From contig CAJTRM010000029.1 in the NCBI GenBank assembly GCA_910578865.1, positions 1 to 33,775 on the forward strand: DNA of 33,775 bases. Direction: 5' to 3'. Below, piece after piece: positions 16,421 through 24,100 of this stretch (its first letter is position 1; every line of letters starts with the position of its first letter). Origin of the DNA: an uncultured Dorea sp. GTDB taxonomy: Bacteria > Bacillota_A > Clostridia > Lachnospirales > Lachnospiraceae. Under the pieces are notes generated by a model that ran no database searches, was not told where the DNA came from, and worked only from the letters and a program-made list of their open reading frames with translations. Both the position numbers and the translations under genes were made by a program.

Positions 16421-16435
16421 CATAATAGTATTATG
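16421..16435. promoter_or_regulatory. palindromic operator candidate between DUF6809 and RHH genes
   Basis: CATAATA-G-TATTATG is a perfect 7+1+7 palindrome in the 126-base divergent intergenic region. A TATAAT lies downstream towards the RHH gene. RHH repressors commonly bind such short palindromes at their own promoters, so autoregulation by the adjacent RHH protein is likely but unproven. Confidence 0.5.
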
Positions 16436-16507
16436 TTATTGTAATATACAAATGTCAATATCCAACAGGTATAATAGAATACAAATATATAATACAGAGG
16501 TGTAATT

Positions 16508-16717
16508 ATGAGCAGGAAGTTTGTTGTAAAGCAGAAAAGCATAAAAGATAAAGAAGAAAAATCGGTTGTTATGACTTTGAGAATAGATAAAGATTTACAA
16601 GAGGAATATGACAGATTATCTGTGAAAAGTGAACGTTCCAGAAATGAATTGATGTGTATGGCATTGAGATATGCGTTAGAAAATTTAGAGTTTATTCCTG
16701 AAAATGATGAGAAATAA
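16508..16717 (+). CDS. ribbon-helix-helix (CopG-like) regulator
   Basis: This 69-residue basic protein has the RHH core at about residues 20-60: VVMTLRIDKDLQEEYDRLS forms the beta strand and first helix, then SERSRNELMCMALRYALENL the second helix. The start follows GAGGTG. Such dimers repress transcription, often their own. The last 17 codons are duplicated in the chimeric pseudogene at 15944-15991. A strong terminator follows. Confidence 0.75.
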   Translation: MSRKFVVKQKSIKDKEEKSVVMTLRIDKDLQEEYDRLSVKSERSRNELMCMALRYALENLEFIPENDEK

Positions 16718-16750
16718 AGGGTTATTCCAAAAGCAGTATGATAAAGATAA

Positions 16751-16795
16751 AACAGTAGTCTGTAAGGCAAGTGGGCTTAGACTACTGTTTTCTAT
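16751..16795 (+). terminator. intrinsic terminator after the RHH gene
   Basis: AACAGTAGTCT (16751-16761) pairs with AGACTACTGTT (16779-16789) and is followed by TTCTATT. Clear 11-bp stem with a 17-base loop. It could serve the minus-strand gene that ends at 16823 as well. Confidence 0.75.
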
Positions 16796-16822
16796 TAAGA
16801 TTTATGAGCTGTTTTGAATAAT

Positions 16823-17257
16823 TTAAGTTTCCTTAAGTATTTCACATAATTGTTTCAGAACTTCGGAGTTATCAGAGCCAATCACTGCTTTATCATGGGA
16901 AGCACCTGCATTTCTCAAAGTTATATATAGTAATTCCTTAAGGTATTGTATCGGATTATTGTTAGAAAGCCATTCAAAGTATTCAAAAAATTCTTCCTGT
17001 GTGATTCCGACATCAAGTATAATGGGCTTTTTGCCGCTTTCTTTTAATTCTTTTGCCATTTGGTTAATATTATCAGTTATTTTATTCCAATCAAAATGCT
17101 CCCAGTCTTTACTCCATTTTTCAGTGTCCTTTTGGTCAGGATGATTTTCTGTTTTTTCATAAGCCTTTATATCTGCGGAAATTATTTCATGAAAATATAT
17201 GATGAGTTCCTGGTATTCGGATTCCATATCGTCATTTTGTGCATGAAGTTGTCCCAT
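16823..17257 (-). CDS. unknown acidic protein, downstream partner or frameshifted tail
   Basis: This 144-residue acidic protein is not recognised. It is rich in Glu/Lys/Trp and predicted helical, with no signal peptide or membrane segment. It overlaps the end of the upstream minus-strand gene (17232-17660) by 26 bases in another frame. Neither the ATG at 17257 nor the one at 17225 has a visible ribosome binding site. It is therefore either translated by coupling or is the C-terminal half of one gene split by a frameshift near 17232-17290. Confidence 0.5.
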   Translation of the reverse strand: MGQLHAQNDDMESEYQELIIYFHEIISADIKAYEKTENHPDQKDTEKWSKDWEHFDWNKITDNINQMAKELKESGKKPIILDVGITQEEFFEYFEWLSNNNPIQYLKELLYITLRNAGASHDKAVIGSDNSEVLKQLCEILKET

Positions 17258-17660
17258 AATATACAGCTACATTTGGGGAGTAACATATATGATGTATTTT
17301 TCTCCGGTGGGAAGGCGTTTTATAAGAAAATATTTTATCATTATATTCGTAAAACAGCAGGTATGCCTTTAATATACTATCAATATCAGCTTTTTGTGGT
17401 GGAAGGATAATTTTTAACACATGGATATCCTCCCTTTCCATAATGTTGACATGAAACTTATATTCTGTATCTGAAACAGAAAGATTTGCTTTTTGATAGA
17501 AAGAATTAAAGGAAGAGTTTATATAGTCTTCTCTTCCATACCTCAATTCATTTAAAGTACACCGCTGTTCTAAAACATTTCCTGAATATATTTTTTCTGG
17601 AAGCAGTTTTTCAAAATAATAATAATATATATAGTCATCAATAGTAATTTTTTGTTTCAT
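17232..17660 (-). CDS. unknown protein, Tyr-rich
   Basis: This 142-residue protein of unknown family starts at an ATG with AAAGGGAG upstream. It begins MKQKITIDDYIYYYYFEKLL and is otherwise soluble-looking, ending VAVYYGTTSCTK. It is the first gene of a minus-strand pair. The two could be one ~285-residue protein if a frameshift lies in their overlap. No motif suggests a function. Confidence 0.6.
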   Translation of the reverse strand: MKQKITIDDYIYYYYFEKLLPEKIYSGNVLEQRCTLNELRYGREDYINSSFNSFYQKANLSVSDTEYKFHVNIMEREDIHVLKIILPPQKADIDSILKAYLLFYEYNDKIFSYKTPSHRRKIHHICYSPNVAVYYGTTSCTK

Positions 17661-17763
17661 TCTTATACTCCCTTTCGTTGGTGAATTTTTATGCTGTCAG
17701 TTGACAGCTTTTAGAATTATTAGATGTGATAAAATGTCCAATCCTATAATCATTTTCTTTTAG

Positions 17764-17876
17764 AACGTAAGTTTATGTGATTAGTATTATAATGCTAGTT
17801 ACATATTATAAAAACACTATAACAAGTATAAAATGAAAATGCAAGAAAAAATTAGTTTTACAGGAGCAACAAGTTG
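17764..17876 (+). repeat. promoter/operator repeat copy R2 (orphan)
   Basis: This is the second copy of the repeated control block, sharing ATTAGTATT-ATAAT (one mismatch in the inverted repeat), CACTATAACAAGTATAAAATG and GCAAGAAAAAATTAG with copy R1. It even keeps an ACAGGAG ribosome-binding-like site. The HTH gene that should follow is gone; only a 16-codon TTG ORF (17875 onward) follows. It appears to be a remnant of a third HTH unit. Confidence 0.65.
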
Positions 17877-17930
17877 ATAAATAAGACACATAAATTATCT
17901 TTTGTAAGAGAAAAAAATAACTAACCACAA

Positions 17931-18036
17931 AACAAATGTTTCTGCAATTAGTATTAGAATATATGTATAGGGTTACAAAAAGTCTGTAATAAATATAGAA
18001 TGGTGAGATAAAAAACAATAAATCAGAGGTGGAAAA
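17931..18036 (+). repeat. promoter/operator repeat copy R3
   Basis: The third and most diverged copy of the block, directly upstream of the intact HTH gene. It keeps AACAAATGTTTCTGCAATTA in register with R1 and ATTAGTATT-AGAAT, where the inverted repeat is degraded at two positions. It presumably contains the promoter of the HTH gene. The 376-base gap 17661-18036 otherwise holds copy R2 and an imperfect palindrome GCTGTCA-GT-TGACAGC near 17695-17710. Confidence 0.6.
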
Positions 18037-18270
18037 GTGGAAGAAGATTATGGACGTTTAGAGATAAAATTGAATGAATTGATAAAGGAGAAGGGAATAA
18101 GCAAAAACAAACTTTCCTATAAGGCGGAAATGAATTGGAAGCAGATAGATAATTATTGCAACAATAACATTACCCGTTTGGATACATATGTTTTATGCAA
18201 ACTTTGTACAGTGCTGGAGTGTGAAATACAGGATTTGCTGGTATTCCATCCTTCAGAAAAGAAGCAGTGA
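18037..18270 (+). CDS. XRE/Cro-type HTH regulator
   Basis: This 77-residue single-domain HTH protein starts at GTG, with GAGGTG just upstream. It shows the pattern of small Cro/CI-like repressors of Clostridia elements: LNELIKEKGISKNKLSYKAE, then KQIDNYCNNNITRLDTYVLC, and the C-terminal LECEIQDLLVF. It is the intact paralogue of the stub at 15847. The likely job is repression at the repeated operator blocks R1-R3, an inference from their positions upstream of HTH starts. Confidence 0.8.
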   Translation: MEEDYGRLEIKLNELIKEKGISKNKLSYKAEMNWKQIDNYCNNNITRLDTYVLCKLCTVLECEIQDLLVFHPSEKKQ

Positions 18271-18310
18271 TTTGTAATATTATAAGAATATGAATATGAA
18301 AGAAACTTTA

Positions 18311-18340
18311 CTGGCATTCTTTGACAAAATGTGATATAAT
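18311..18340 (+). promoter_or_regulatory. promoter of the holin-like toxin mRNA
   Basis: TATAAT (18335-18340) with extended -10 TGA stands 18 bases after CTGGCA (18311-18316), a 4/6 match to the -35 consensus. Transcription would start near 18347, leaving a 65-base leader before the toxin ATG. Confidence 0.6.
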
Positions 18341-18383
18341 GGCAGTAGTCAGATTAGAGCAAGTGGGGATAGTCTGCGGTTGT

Positions 18384-18406
18384 CCTTTCTGGAAACGGAA
18401 AGGAGG
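18384..18406 (+). promoter_or_regulatory. hairpin hiding the toxin ribosome binding site
   Basis: CCTTTC (18384-18389) pairs with GAAAGG (18398-18403), which overlaps the AAGGAGG ribosome binding site at 18400-18406. Blocking of the translation start by leader structure is typical of type I toxin mRNAs. Just upstream, TGCGGTTGT (18375-18383) is perfectly complementary to ACAACCGCA (18482-18490) at the end of the coding region, allowing a long-range 5'-3' interaction. Confidence 0.6.
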
Positions 18407-18411
18407 TCTGT

Positions 18412-18495
18412 ATGAATACATTAGAAGTACTTACACTTTTATTGGTTGTGTTTGCAGCCTTAACATATATAGATTCTAGAAACAACCGCAAATAA
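18412..18495 (+). CDS. holin-like type I toxin peptide
   Basis: This 27-residue hydrophobic peptide has a single membrane helix (about residues 4-20, LEVLTLLLVVFAALTYI) and a short polar basic tail (DSRNNRK). This is the pattern of the putative holin-like toxin family of Firmicutes type I toxin-antitoxin systems. These peptides act at the cytoplasmic membrane. A strong AAGGAGG site lies upstream, masked by a hairpin. A convergent antisense RNA with its own promoter and terminator overlaps the 3' part of the mRNA. Confidence 0.82.
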   Translation: MNTLEVLTLLLVVFAALTYIDSRNNRK

Positions 18496-18498
18496 CGG

Positions 18499-18612
18499 AA
18501 AAAGCTATCCTCTACTGCCAATAGGGGATAGCTCGTGATCCGTTTGTTTTTTAAATAGATTACTTGTTTCCGATTGTGCAACCGTTGGACGTACCAAAAT
18601 CCTTCGGTTTCT
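18499..18612 (-). ncRNA. antisense antitoxin RNA of the type I module
   Basis: On the minus strand a strong promoter (TTGCAA at 18642-18647, 17-base spacer, TATAAT at 18619-18624) predicts a start near 18612. The transcript would run to a hairpin (AGCTATCC with GGATAGCT on the plus strand, 18503-18533) followed by a U-run (minus-strand reading of 18499-18503). The predicted RNA is about 115 bases and fully complementary to the toxin mRNA's 3' untranslated region. The arrangement is that of convergent type I antitoxins. Confidence 0.7.
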
Positions 18613-18658
18613 GATTTGATTATAAACCATTTTTGCATATTTTGCAAGAGGTTTAGGA

Positions 18659-18689
18659 AATAAGGGTGTTTCGGCACTCTTATTTTTTT
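18659..18689 (+). terminator. terminator of the toxin mRNA
   Basis: AATAAGGGTG (18659-18668) pairs with CACTCTTATT (18675-18684) with one mismatch, a TTTCGG loop and seven T residues. It gives a toxin mRNA of about 340 bases that spans the whole antisense RNA. Confidence 0.75.
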
Positions 18690-18784
18690 GAATATTTTAA
18701 TACTTTATTCGGTTATTGTAAATATTTTTTTTACAAAGTAGGTATAAAGAATTTCTATGGATTTTAGCAGAAGTAGGCATTTTT

Positions 18785-18918
18785 GGGAATGTGTATAACT
18801 GTCCGTTTTATGGAATTGTGGGCAACATTGTTTGCAAGATGTGTGAAAGGTGTTTTTCCTTTTCCACATCTTGTGAATGGTGTTGTCCATGATGGAATGG
18901 TCAGTTATGCACATTTCC
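18785..18918. repeat. long imperfect inverted repeat
   Basis: The arms of about 60 bases fold back on each other. 18785-18804 and 18899-18918 match at 17 of 20 positions, the middle is looser (GGCAACA near 18821 with TGTTGTCC near 18882), and GATGTGTGAAAGG pairs with CCTTTTCCACATC around a short loop. It lies between the toxin-antitoxin locus and the relaxase 3' end. It contains no convincing gene; open frames on both strands there simply mirror each other. It could be an RNA structure, a relic mini-element, or a replication/transfer site. Confidence 0.65.
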
Positions 18919-18961
18919 ATGATGCGTTATATTTATTTTATAAAGATTTGTTTTTCTATTA

Positions 18962-20331
18962 TTATAAGGCTGGTTTTTTATCCTGCTCTGGTTGCTTCTG
19001 TGTGTTTTGCTGTGAGATTTCCTGTCCTAAATATTGCTTTAGGTTTTCGAGTTTTCTTGTCAGGGATTTTACTTCTTTTTCACAGTTTTTATAGGTGGCA
19101 GTCAGGTTGTTTTTCTGTTTGGTCAGCTCTTGGTATTCGGCTTTTAACTTGTCAATATTTATGCCTTTTAGGTTTATGCCTGCCTGCTCTAACATACGTC
19201 TTGCACCACCATAGAGAATAATCCTGCTTTCATATCTGCGGAAATATGCTTCGGGATTTTTTGCTTTTTTATAGCCGATATGGTAAGAGCGGTTTGCTTT
19301 GTATTGCTCTGCATATTTGATGATTTCTCCAAGGTCTTTTATTCGGTGTTCCAACTCCACCACACTCTGCTTGGCAGACTTCCCGGCTTCGGTTTTTACT
19401 GCAATTTTATGTTCCAGTTCCGAAAGAGAACCTGCATCTATATAGTTCTTTGCAGCAATTTTTAAATTTTCTATATCTGCCCAATGTTTCAATCCGGGAC
19501 TGCTTTGGAATTTCTCGTCAGAGGTATCAATCAGCCTGCGTGATGAGTAATCTTTTTTTGGAATAACAGCTTTGCGTTCTTTCTTTCAATACGTTCTTTA
19601 ATACGCTCCTTTGTGTATTCCTTTCCCAAAGACTTTGCACTTCCACGCACAAAACGGTCTTTATTTAATGGTCGGAATGAGATATATTTAGCAGTTTCAT
19701 CATTCAAAGTTTCCCCTTTTATTTCATAACCTTTTGTCCTAATAAGAAGTAAAAATTCCTCATAGGTGGAAGCTGTCCTAATGCAGTAATTGATGTCTTT
19801 TCTTAGCTGTGGTTTTGATGATGTTATATTATTATCTGCCTGCCATTGGTTGTATTTTTTTCCCTGTTTTCCGCTTGGAATTATGACGGAAAGATTTTGC
19901 TCCCTGCACAGTTCATCGCTTAACCTTCGTATGCGGTAATAGCTCTGTTTGCAGTCATGGTATTTATCGTGTTCTATGTTATCAGCAGCACAGAAAATGA
20001 TATGGTTATGAACATGCCCCTTATCAATATGGGTGGTAACAATATAAGAATATTTTCCTTCTAAAACCTTGTCTGCAAGCTCTCTTCCTATCTGGTGTGC
20101 TTCATCAAAACTGACTTCGCCGGGGGCAAAAGCCTGTATCATGTGGTAGGCTTTATTGGGGCTGTTTTCACGACAGTGGTCTAAGGTATATTTAAAGTCA
20201 ATGGCTGCTGTTTCGGGGGAACAGGCATAAGAAGAAATCAGGATGCCTTCGTCTGTTTTATCCGGATTGCAGATATAATCTACTGCTTTATTAACGGTTG
20301 CTTTGATAGCATGGATTTTTGTGTATGCCAT
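18962..20331 (-). pseudogene. MOBP-type relaxase, split by a frameshift
   Basis: The N-terminal 266 codons carry the relaxase/mobilization nuclease domain: AIKATVNKAVDYICNPDKT at the start, and the metal-binding HIDKGHVHNHIIF three-histidine motif (about residues 122-134). The frame ends at LLFQKKITHHAG. Shifting frame at a seven-T run (19553-19559, A7 on the coding strand) gives KKDYSSRRLIDTSDEKF and then the 176-residue segment 18962-19492. That segment has the Lys/Glu-rich coiled-coil C-terminal tail normal for this family. One missing A explains the split. The enzyme nicks and carries DNA at oriT. The N-terminal half keeps the catalytic motif, so partial function cannot be excluded; a sequencing error in the homopolymer is also possible. 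Confidence 0.85.
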
Positions 20332-20621
20332 ACCTTTTTCATCAACTCCTTTATCTCGTCCATATCTTCCTGATAGATATGGCTGGTGCTGTTAATTCTC
20401 TTTGCAATCTGGTTTAAGTTGGAGCTTATCCGTCCAAGTTCGGTATTGTAATTTCTTAAAAAGCTGTAATCCACGTCATAAACATATCCGTATAAAATGA
20501 GCTTTCGTAAGAAGGCAGATTTGCTTTTCATGCCGGAGAGTTTAAACTTTTTTTCTAGGATATACTGCTCGTCATCATTCAGGTAAAATTCATTGCGGTT
20601 TTGGCGGCTTCTGTTTGCCAA
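20280..20621 (-). CDS. mobC: MobC-like relaxosome accessory protein
   Basis: This basic protein of about 113 residues has an RHH-like N-terminus (NRNEFYLNDDEQYILEKKFK, then SGMKSKSAFLRKLILYG). The MobC helical domain follows (LGRISSNLNQIAKRIN is the family signature). TTG at 20621 is preferred because AAGGAAG lies at a normal distance; the GTG at 20630 almost touches that site. It overlaps the relaxase start by 52 bases, so the two are coupled. It helps the relaxase to recognise and melt oriT. Confidence 0.85.
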   Translation of the reverse strand: MANRSRQNRNEFYLNDDEQYILEKKFKLSGMKSKSAFLRKLILYGYVYDVDYSFLRNYNTELGRISSNLNQIAKRINSTSHIYQEDMDEIKELMKKVWHTQKSMLSKQPLIKQ

Positions 20622-20802
20622 TTTGTCCACTTCCTTTCTAAAGTTGGGTACAAAAAAACTGCTGTAAAATGTTCAATGTTTACAACAGTTGGTTTCAAGA
20701 TTTATTCAGTTTTGGATAAAGCTATCCAAGTGAAAGTGTATAAAAGGAATGAAAAAAGGTCAAGGATTTTTAGTATGAAGATATAAGGAAAATGAAAGAG
20801 GG

Positions 20803-20930
20803 TTAGGGAAACTTCCCTAAGGATTTTGTTCAGGAAAGCCAGCCGACTTTACATGAATAAAATTGCCTGTGTCCGGACACAGGCAGTGCTTGCTAGGGTT
20901 GTTTCCGACATTCCCGAAGGGTGTGTCGGA
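20803..20930. other. oriT: candidate origin of transfer (three inverted repeats)
   Basis: Upstream of mobC lie three clean inverted repeats. TTAGGGAA-AC-TTCCCTAA is at 20803-20820. A perfect 11+11 palindrome, TGCCTGTGTCC/GGACACAGGCA, is at 20864-20885. TCCGACA-TT-CCC-GAA-GGG-TG-TGTCGGA is at 20904-20930. Position just upstream of mobC-relaxase and the hairpin array are typical of MOBP origins of transfer. The nick site cannot be placed by eye. The rest of the gap (20622-20800 and 20931-21150) is AT-rich with no gene seen. Confidence 0.6.
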
Positions 20931-21156
20931 GTAAGTAGTTGTGATAATGAAAAAGTAATGATAACCAAGTTCGTTTGAAATTTTATGAGTAAAATTTTAA
21001 ATATAAAAAATATAATTGGTAAATATATGCAAAAAGTTATCTTGTATTTCTATTTGATAATAATATTTTAATATAATAAAATATAAACATACTAAATCTA
21101 TATTAGTATTATTTAATAAATACATATTAAAAAATTTAAGAGCGAGGAGGATGCTA

Positions 21157-24100
21157 ATGAAAACAATAAGGAAATACTGGTCTATGAAAAAAACAATTGC
21201 TTTGTTATTAGTAATAACAATAACAGGCGTCTATGTCATAGGAGACAAATTTTCTTCTGTGACAATTACAAAAGATAAAAATACTCAAGTTAGTATGGGT
21301 AATCAAGATACATATAATATTAAACCGGTTAGTGAGTTGAATCTTGCTGAAACGGATACCGGGATTGGCAAAGCAGGCGAGTCATTAAAGGATGGATATG
21401 AAGAACTTGCTGTATGTAAAAACAAAAAAGATTTTGACACTTCGATGAAAGGTTTCACACAGTTAGTTTCTTCGCTAAAAAATGAAACAATTGAAGAATT
21501 GGCTACAACAGATAATGGTACAGAGGAATACAACAATTATCGCTTGGCAGTGCTTTCAGGCTTTGAAGAGTTGGAGGATTGCATTAGTGGGCAAAATGAG
21601 AAAAACTATGAAACTGTTCTCAAAGAAATTGGAGAGATTGTTGCTCCAGAAAAACAGCATACACCATTAGCTGGTGAGTTGCCTTTTAATAATGTTTCCC
21701 GTGATGAAATTGAAATGGAAGCATATACGGAAAATGACTCTGTTGCTTATGAAACCCAGAAGGAAAGTTATAGCAGAAGTGATTTAGAATTTACAAATGA
21801 TGTGGTAGTAAATGATAAAATCCGAGCTGAATTTTCAGAATTATCCAGTGTGTTGGAAGTATATCAGTATATAAAAAATAACTATATGCCAGAGTTTTAT
21901 TATGGTTCACGAAAAGGTTCTGTGGGTGCATTTGAAGAGAAGGCGGGAAATGATTATGATCTTTCCAGCCTGTTATTGGCAGTATTGCGTGACAGGGAGA
22001 TTCCGGCACATTATGTTCGTGGTGAAATTGAAATTACAGCAGAACAGGCGGTAAAATGGACAGCAGCCGATAATATCAATGCTGCACTTCGTATGCTTTC
22101 TGCTTTGGGAATCCCTGTGACAGGATTGACGAAAGATGGTAATATTGTTGCTGTCCGGTTAGAGCATGTCTGGGTGGAAGCCTATGTGCCATATACAGAT
22201 TATCGTGGTGCAGGTAATCAGTCTGGTGAAAGTTTATGGATACCACTGGATGTCAGTTTTAAAGAAATGAATCATTTGGAAGGGATAGACCTTACCTCTG
22301 TAAATGATTACATAAATAATGCAGAGAATTTTTTGACTGCTGATACCGAAATGAATGGTGTAAATATTGGAGAAATATCAACAGTTATCAATGGTCAGGA
22401 GTCTGCCCTTACAAAATATTTATTGGAAAATGGTTATGCTGACTCTACAAGGGATGAAGTATTTGGAGGCAGTGAGATTGTTTATGAAGATTTAGGCTTT
22501 CTTCCTCTTACACTTCCATATGAGGTATTGGAAAAGCTGGATTCTTTCGGTGACATTCCATTAGAATTAACAGATAGTATTTTGTTCTCTTTAGTTGGTA
22601 ATTCATCTTATGAATTTGAATTTACTGGTGGAAAATCAATCAACAAAAAGTTATATACTCCCGATTTATATGGAAAGCGTGTTGTGTTAGCTTATACCCC
22701 GGCTTCAGAGTCGGATGAGGCAATATTGGAGCAATATGGAGGGATATTTAAAACGCCAGCATATCTTTTAAAATTGAAGCCACAGTTGATTGTTGATGGT
22801 GAGGTTGTTGCAGAAGGTTCTGCTTGCAATGCCGGATACAGACAGAAATATACAATTAACATCCACAATGGTTCTCCACATAAGAATGACAGTAAAGTTG
22901 AAAATTCAGTTGTAGCAGGTGGCATATATTGTATTGCTCTTGACTATGGGACAATTTCAGCAGGTGAGTTGGAAAACTTATCAGATAATATGGAAGCACT
23001 GAAAGAAATTGTATCAGAAGATAATATTTATACAGATGCAGGAATGGGTGAAATATTAAACAGCATTGCCAAGGCATACTTCGCACAGCTTGATATGTAC
23101 AATGCTATTATTTCGGGACAATTTAATGTAACTTCAACTCGTGATTTGAGCATAGGTATAGTGGGATTTAATATAAATGTTGTATACACTTTCAACAGAC
23201 CTGCTGAATTAAATGAAGGTGGAGTATTCCTTGATATTGGACATGATGTTCATAGTGTTGTTTCTAATGATAATAACAATAAGAACGAAAAGACTTATAT
23301 GCTTCAATCAGGTATATATGCTTCTGCAATGGAACATGGTATCCTTGAACAGGTTACAGGAGTAGAATCCGTATCTACAATTAAGACATTTCAATATGCT
23401 GTTGAAAATAATATTTCTTTTCATGCAATTGCAAAAGAAAATATATCAACTGAGATTAGTCAGCTTAATGTATCTGAACAGATTAAACAGGATATTTATA
23501 CAGCAGTAAATACTGGAAAGATTGTTATTATACCAGAGCAGGAAATTGAAATAAATCAATGGTCAGGGATTGGTTATATGGTTCTTGATCCAGACACTTT
23601 TGCTTGTGGCTACATGATTTCAGGTGGTTTAGCCGGTGGAGCGATGACAGCCGGACAGATGCTTAGTGAATATATACAATATGTAGTTTTAGGTGCTGTT
23701 TCTATTGTACTATGGGAAGTTCTTACAACTGCTTTGCTTGCAATGACACCATGTGGATGGCTTGCTGCAGTACAGGTGATTCTTAAAGCAGCACAAATAA
23801 TAATGCTTATCAATGCTGTTATCCAAATGATTGATTTGGTTGTAATGTACGCAGAGACAGGTGATATATATTATTTACAGGAACTTTTAGTGCAAGTATC
23901 AGCGTGTGCCACACTAAGTATAGCAACAAAACTATTGGGGAATAAATTAACTCAATTGAAAGAGAAAGTAACGAAAGCAATTGATGAGGCTAGATTGAAA
24001 GGTAAGTGTTTTATTGCAGGAACTTTAGTTTTGACCTCAGTTGGTTTTGTGCCAATAGAAATGGTAGCTTCCGGAGACATGGTGTTAAGTTTTGAACCTG

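Noticed and set aside
15730..18036. CRISPR-like array
   Set aside because: Three repeat copies are ~100 bp, diverged and unevenly spaced, with genes between them, so they are duplicated control regions, not CRISPR repeats.
18324..18340. TTGACA close to TATAAT upstream of the toxin as a promoter pair
   Set aside because: Spacing is about 8 bases, far too short; the extended -10 with CTGGCA at 18 bases is more plausible.
18705..18920. Open frames on both strands over the long inverted repeat (both begin M-x-MCIT)
   Set aside because: They are mirror images created by the inverted repeat, have no ribosome binding site, and show no family similarity.
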